NCBI RefSeq assembly: GCF_900170025.1
Contig: NZ_FWEX01000006.1
Span: 1,759,089 to 1,823,088, forward strand
Direction: 5' to 3'
From: Nitrospira sp. ND1
Lineage (GTDB): Bacteria > Nitrospirota > Nitrospiria > Nitrospirales > Nitrospiraceae
Length of the DNA: 64,000 nucleotides
Every line of letters starts with the position of its first letter. The stretch's first letter is position 1. Of the stretch, positions 61,197 through 64,000 are shown in pieces. Both the position numbers and the translations under genes were made by a program. The notes under the pieces are model-generated. The model was not told the DNA's origin. It was given only the letters and a program-made list of their open reading frames with translations, and ran no database searches.

Positions 61197-61854
61197 GGTA
61201 CTGATCGCTGATGATCACCGCGTGGTGCGCGAAGGCCTGGCGGCCATCCTCAAGACCAAAGACGACATCAACGTGGTGGGCGAAGCGCAAGACGGCGTGG
61301 AAGCCGTGGAGAAAACCAAAACTCTCATGCCGGACGTCATTCTCATGGATGTCAGCATGCCCCGCATGGGCGGCATCGAAGCCACCCGTCAAATCAAGCG
61401 GGAATTCCCTCACATGGGCATCGTGGCGCTGACGATGTATGAAGAGCAGCAATACATCTTCGATCTCGTGCGCGCCGGCGCCACCGGGTATCTATTGAAA
61501 GACTCTGAGTCCTCACAAATCGTGGCGGCCATCCGGGCGATCTACCGGGGCGAGTCGCTTATTCATCCGTCGGTCGCCAGTAAGATCCTGGCCGAGTTCT
61601 CCCTCATGTCCCAGAAGAAGGGCAAGAAGCCGGCTTGGGTTGAACACGATTTGACTGAACGCGAAATCACGGTCCTGCGCCTCGTCGCAGACGGGAAGAC
61701 CAACAAAGAAATCGCCAACAACTTGGATCTCAGCGAGAAGACGGTGAAAAACCACGTCCGCAATATCTTTCACAAACTGCAGGTGTATGACCGGACCCAG
61801 GCCGCGATTCTGGCCATCCGCAAAGGGCTGATCGAATTGGAACCGAGACCCTAA
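61183..61854 (+). CDS. NarL/LuxR-family response regulator
   Basis: 223 residues. The receiver carries Asp56 (ILMDVSMPRMGG), with acidic ADD at 9-11, and Lys in YLLKDSE. The HTH output is LTEREITVLRLVADGKTNKEIANNLDLSEKTVKNHVRNIFHKLQV. It is the obvious partner of the Rossmann kinase; overlapping ends show translational coupling. AAGGAG lies 10 bases before the ATG. Confidence 0.95.
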   Translation: MEKIKVLIADDHRVVREGLAAILKTKDDINVVGEAQDGVEAVEKTKTLMPDVILMDVSMPRMGGIEATRQIKREFPHMGIVALTMYEEQQYIFDLVRAGATGYLLKDSESSQIVAAIRAIYRGESLIHPSVASKILAEFSLMSQKKGKKPAWVEHDLTEREITVLRLVADGKTNKEIANNLDLSEKTVKNHVRNIFHKLQVYDRTQAAILAIRKGLIELEPRP

Positions 61855-62009
61855 CGGAGGCCGCGCCACCAATGCAAAGCCCAGGCACGGATCTCGATAT
61901 TGATGCCGGAATACGTGGTTCCCGCTAAACCCAGCCTGATATAATCAGTTAACTCATTGAAAACCAAACACTTCCGTGCTTCGCCTCTTCCATCAAAAGA
62001 TACAATTGT

Positions 62010-62020
62010 GTGAATTTCAC
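62010..62020. promoter_or_regulatory. Palindrome, candidate activator site upstream of lpxC
   Basis: GTGAA-T-TTCAC, a perfect 11-bp dyad about 80 bp before the sigma-54 -24 element, the distance at which sigma-54 activators often bind. Confidence 0.35.
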
Positions 62021-62060
62021 CACAGTGAGCACTTTCAACCATTCAATATAATTCAATATA

Positions 62061-62073
62061 TATCAATAACTTA
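62061..62073. promoter_or_regulatory. IHF-type site upstream of lpxC
   Basis: TATCAATAACTTA matches the consensus WATCAANNNNTTR at every position. It lies just 5' of the sigma-54 promoter in AT-rich DNA with two tandem ATTCAATATA decamers (62041-62060). Confidence 0.55.
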
Positions 62074-62088
62074 CGATTAATTTAATGC

Positions 62089-62104
62089 TTGGCACAAGCA
62101 TTGC
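62089..62104 (+). promoter_or_regulatory. Sigma-54 (-24/-12) promoter of lpxC
   Basis: TTGGCAC at 62089-62095 and TTGC at 62101-62104; the GG and GC dinucleotides are exactly 10 bases apart, as required. Predicted start near 62115, about 22 bases before the GTG start of lpxC. Confidence 0.7.
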
Positions 62105-62137
62105 TCATCTTGGAGTACACATTACGGAGGAGGCACC

Positions 62138-63064
62138 GTGCGGTTTCAGCAAACGATCGGATCACCAGTTTCATGTTCGGGTGTCGGGCTCCACTCAGGC
62201 CAACCGGTCACGCTGACACTCCGCCCAGCTCCCCCTAATACCGGAATCGTGTTTGTCTATCGCAACGGATCGGAGGAAACCCTCCTCCCGGCTGCGGTCT
62301 CAAATAAAGTACCGACCGAGCTCTGCACGGCCATCAGCGTCAACGGCCGTCAAGTGAAGACCATCGAACACCTCCTGTCGGCTTTGGTCGGCATGGAAGT
62401 CGACAACGTGTACGCAGAAGTCGATGCAGGGGAAGTCCCCGTGCTGGATGGCAGCGCGAGCCCCTTCGTGCGATTGATTCGTGCGGCCGGCGTGATCCCC
62501 CAGACCCGTCGCCAATCGTATGTGAAAATCACGCAACCCATTGAGGTTGTTGATGGAGCACGCCGAGTCAGAATCGAGCCGTCTTCCACCCCGAAGATCA
62601 CGTACTCCATTCACTACGATCATCCATTGATCCAAACCCAGTCCTACACCTATGCCTGCTCCGCCTCGGCTTTTGAGCAGGATATTGCAACGGCTCGCAC
62701 GTTTGGATTTTTGCACGAAGTCGAAGCCCTGTGGGCCAGAGGCCTCGGAAAAGGCGGGACACTGGACAACACCGTGATTCTGTCCAAAGACGGTGTCGTG
62801 AATGAATCGGGCCTGCGCTTCCAGAACGAGTTCGTCCGCCACAAGGTCCTGGACTTGATCGGCGATATCGCGCTTCTCGGCTTCCCGTTCATCGGCCATA
62901 TCGTTGCGGAACGATCAGGTCATGCCATGCACACCAGACTCGTTGAGCAAATCCTGGCTCAGCGCGACAAATGGGCCCTCATCACCGGGGAACATGCAGT
63001 CGCGGCATCCGAATCTCGCTCTCCGCTCGGGCTCCTTCGCCCCGCACCATCCCTCGCGATCTAA
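62138..63064 (+). CDS. lpxC: UDP-3-O-acyl-N-acetylglucosamine deacetylase
   Basis: 308 residues, GTG start behind GGAGGAGG at 5 bases. The zinc enzyme makes the first committed step of lipid A synthesis. The N terminus QQTIGSPVSCSGVGLHSGQPVTLTLRPAPPNTGIVF is typical. Zinc ligands lie in TIEHLLSALVGM, and FVRHKVLDLIGDIALLGFPFIGHI contains the second ligand region; GHAMHTRLVEQI is near the C terminus. It is preceded by a sigma-54 promoter, which is uncommon for an essential gene. Confidence 0.95.
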   Translation: MRFQQTIGSPVSCSGVGLHSGQPVTLTLRPAPPNTGIVFVYRNGSEETLLPAAVSNKVPTELCTAISVNGRQVKTIEHLLSALVGMEVDNVYAEVDAGEVPVLDGSASPFVRLIRAAGVIPQTRRQSYVKITQPIEVVDGARRVRIEPSSTPKITYSIHYDHPLIQTQSYTYACSASAFEQDIATARTFGFLHEVEALWARGLGKGGTLDNTVILSKDGVVNESGLRFQNEFVRHKVLDLIGDIALLGFPFIGHIVAERSGHAMHTRLVEQILAQRDKWALITGEHAVAASESRSPLGLLRPAPSLAI

Positions 63065-63141
63065 CCGCTGCTTCCAAGCACCCGCATACGCAGATACACT
63101 CCTATGCCTATGCCCCATAAGGCCATGGCTGCTTTTAGGCA

Positions 63142-63180
63142 TAAAAAAACGCCGGAGGTAAGTGGCCTTACCCCCGGCGT
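63142..63180 (-). terminator. Intrinsic terminator of the Lys/Ala-rich peptide gene
   Basis: On the minus strand an ACGCCGG...CCGGCGT stem (14-base arms 63180-63167 and 63162-63149, with one mismatch, 4-base loop) is followed by seven T residues (63149-63143). This is a textbook Rho-independent terminator and directly follows the tiny gene. Confidence 0.9.
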
Positions 63181-63197
63181 GTAAATCCTGGTGGGAC

Positions 63198-63254
63198 TTA
63201 CTTCTTCTTCGCTGCCTTCTTCGCTGGTTTCTTCGCTGCCTTCTTCGTTGCCAA
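63198..63254 (-). CDS. 18-residue Lys/Ala-rich basic peptide
   Basis: The frame reads MATKKAAKKPAKKAAKKK and stops with TAA. It starts at a TTG (63254) with GGGAGGTGA 5-8 bases upstream; a GTG at 63263 is an alternative that adds three residues. The peptide looks like the C-terminal tail of histone H1-like proteins and may bind nucleic acid. A strong terminator 17 bases after the stop supports a genuine short transcript. Confidence 0.6.
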   Translation of the reverse strand: MATKKAAKKPAKKAAKKK

Positions 63255-63307
63255 GACTCTCACCTCCCTTCACACATTTAGAGTTGATATGAACTTCTTC
63301 CGCCCGC

Positions 63308-63817
63308 TTACACTACTGCCGTTAACTCCTGGGTCATCACCGCAAACGTGTTCGGTCCGACTTTCTGGAATCGCTTATCCCGCTTTAATGATGTCGCCAC
63401 AGACGTCAATGGTGTCTTACCCTTGATCTGCAAACCGCCCTCCAGGAGGCGCTGCAAGAGCTCCTTGGCATGCATCGGCCGGCTGGCTTCGCGGAGAATC
63501 TGATAGGCAGCCTCCGGGACGCTCTTTCCGACATACTTGCTTTTGCCGAGCAGGATTTCACGCGATTGGTCCGTGACATCGGTCACAGGGAGAGGTCGAA
63601 TACCTTTTTCATCGGTAATAATCTGACTGGAGAGGCTCGCCAGCTTGGCCTTGTCGGCTTCAACGCGATACAGCGTTTCCGCCAGCTCCAGGTATTTCTT
63701 GATCATCGCGATTTCGTCGTCGAGCCGACGCCGCTTTTTCTCAAGCTCCTGGTAGCGATTCCGATAGGCGCTGATCCGCTGCTCCAAGCCCACCAGAATG
63801 TCGGTCAATTCTTCCAC
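63308..63817 (-). CDS. Coiled-coil protein with C-terminal HARE-HTH winged helix
   Basis: 169 residues, GTG start with GAGGA 7 bases upstream (the frame continues to 63943). An N-terminal coiled coil (VEELTDILVGLEQRISAYRNRYQELEKKRRRLDDEIAMIKKYLELAETLYR) probably dimerises. The C-terminal region (VGKSVPEAAYQILREASRPMHAKELLQRLLEGGLQIKGKTPLTSVATSLKRDKRFQKVGPNTFAV) matches the HARE-HTH (HB1, ASXL) fold, known from restriction and chromatin proteins that recognise modified or damaged DNA. No restriction genes are visible here. Confidence 0.78.
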   Translation of the reverse strand: MEELTDILVGLEQRISAYRNRYQELEKKRRRLDDEIAMIKKYLELAETLYRVEADKAKLASLSSQIITDEKGIRPLPVTDVTDQSREILLGKSKYVGKSVPEAAYQILREASRPMHAKELLQRLLEGGLQIKGKTPLTSVATSLKRDKRFQKVGPNTFAVMTQELTAVV

Positions 63818-63840
63818 AAGCAAGTCCTCAATAAAGCATA

Positions 63841-63874
63841 CTTGCTTTATAGCAAGTGAATCATTTTCTGTCAA
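63841..63874 (-). promoter_or_regulatory. Promoter with overlapping palindromic operator for the HARE-HTH gene
   Basis: On the minus strand TTGACA (63874-63869), 17 bases, TATAAA (63851-63846). The perfect palindrome CTTGCT-ATAA-AGCAAG covers the -10 at 63841-63856. Transcription would begin near 63839, about 21 bases before the GTG. Confidence 0.7.
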
Positions 63875-63983
63875 GTGATTCAAAACAACTATTTGATCGC
63901 ATTCCACGCGTGTGCAAGCCGAATGCATACAATGCCTAACCAAGCCTTGTCATACAAGAACAAGCGTTTTGCGTATCGTTATT

Positions 63984-63996
63984 TATCAATATCTTA
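63984..63996. promoter_or_regulatory. Second IHF-type site, at the right edge
   Basis: TATCAATATCTTA fits WATCAANNNNTTR and, with the following CGAT, repeats the sequence upstream of lpxC with one change. The window ends 4 bases later, so its target cannot be seen. Confidence 0.4.
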
Positions 63997-64000
63997 CGAT

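Noticed and set aside
63105-63149. Terminator for lpxC on the plus strand (ATGCCTA/TAGGCAT hairpin)
   Set aside because: The run after the stem is A on the plus strand, so it cannot act as an intrinsic terminator in that direction.

Overview
The window reads as chromosomal DNA of a Nitrospira-like nitrite oxidiser (phylum Nitrospirota). The reasons are the GC-rich coding style, a complex I operon with two consecutive nuoM genes (the 2M type described from Nitrospira), and Gram-negative envelope genes (lpxC, OmpA-type, two-partner secretion). No rRNA, CRISPR array, prophage or intact insertion sequence was seen. One tRNA gene, tRNA-Leu(CAG), lies at 55.7 kb.

Layout. 0-5 kb: the end of a membrane protein, priA with degenerate ATPase motifs, and an OmpA-domain lipoprotein-like or periplasmic protein. 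5-18.7 kb: nuoABCD-G-IJKL-M-M-N, with nuoE, nuoF and nuoH missing. 18.8-22.5 kb: a CHASE3 histidine kinase, a small receiver protein and a hybrid kinase. 22.6-25.3 kb: small envelope and metabolic genes, including pyrE. 25.3-33.4 kb: a two-partner secretion pair, TpsB and a 2164-residue TpsA adhesin.

33.5-51.7 kb: the most striking region. About 23 co-directional minus-strand genes run back from a regulatory region at 50.2 kb. Divergent from them is a MerR-family regulator with every cobalamin-ligand residue of the AdoCbl photoreceptor CarH. The island encodes a photolyase, a CFA-type lipid methyltransferase with DUF1365 and FAD-oxidase partners, an SDR, NTF2-like, chalcone-isomerase-like and CbiX-like proteins, a DUF523/DUF1722 protein, a PDZ protein, three SUMF-fold proteins lacking the formylglycine-generating cysteines, and two paralogous zinc ribbons. 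The intergenic region holds four copies of a 12-bp operator-like word (TGTCCAATGTTT) placed on two divergent promoters. The simplest reading is a light/B12-controlled photoprotection and membrane-repair island.

51.7-57.4 kb: a FliL-like protein, a cytochrome P450, a Fic AMP-transferase-type protein with promoter repeats, the tRNA, and a degenerate SF1-helicase-like protein. Two copies of a 170-209 bp palindromic-ended element (40.2 and 52.6 kb, opposite orientation) each supply the TAG stop codon of the adjacent gene. 57.6-64 kb: rplI-glyA-nrdR, then a two-component pair whose kinase carries an N-terminal Rossmann domain, lpxC behind a canonical sigma-54 promoter with an IHF-type site, an 18-residue Lys/Ala-rich peptide gene with a strong terminator, and a HARE-HTH protein.
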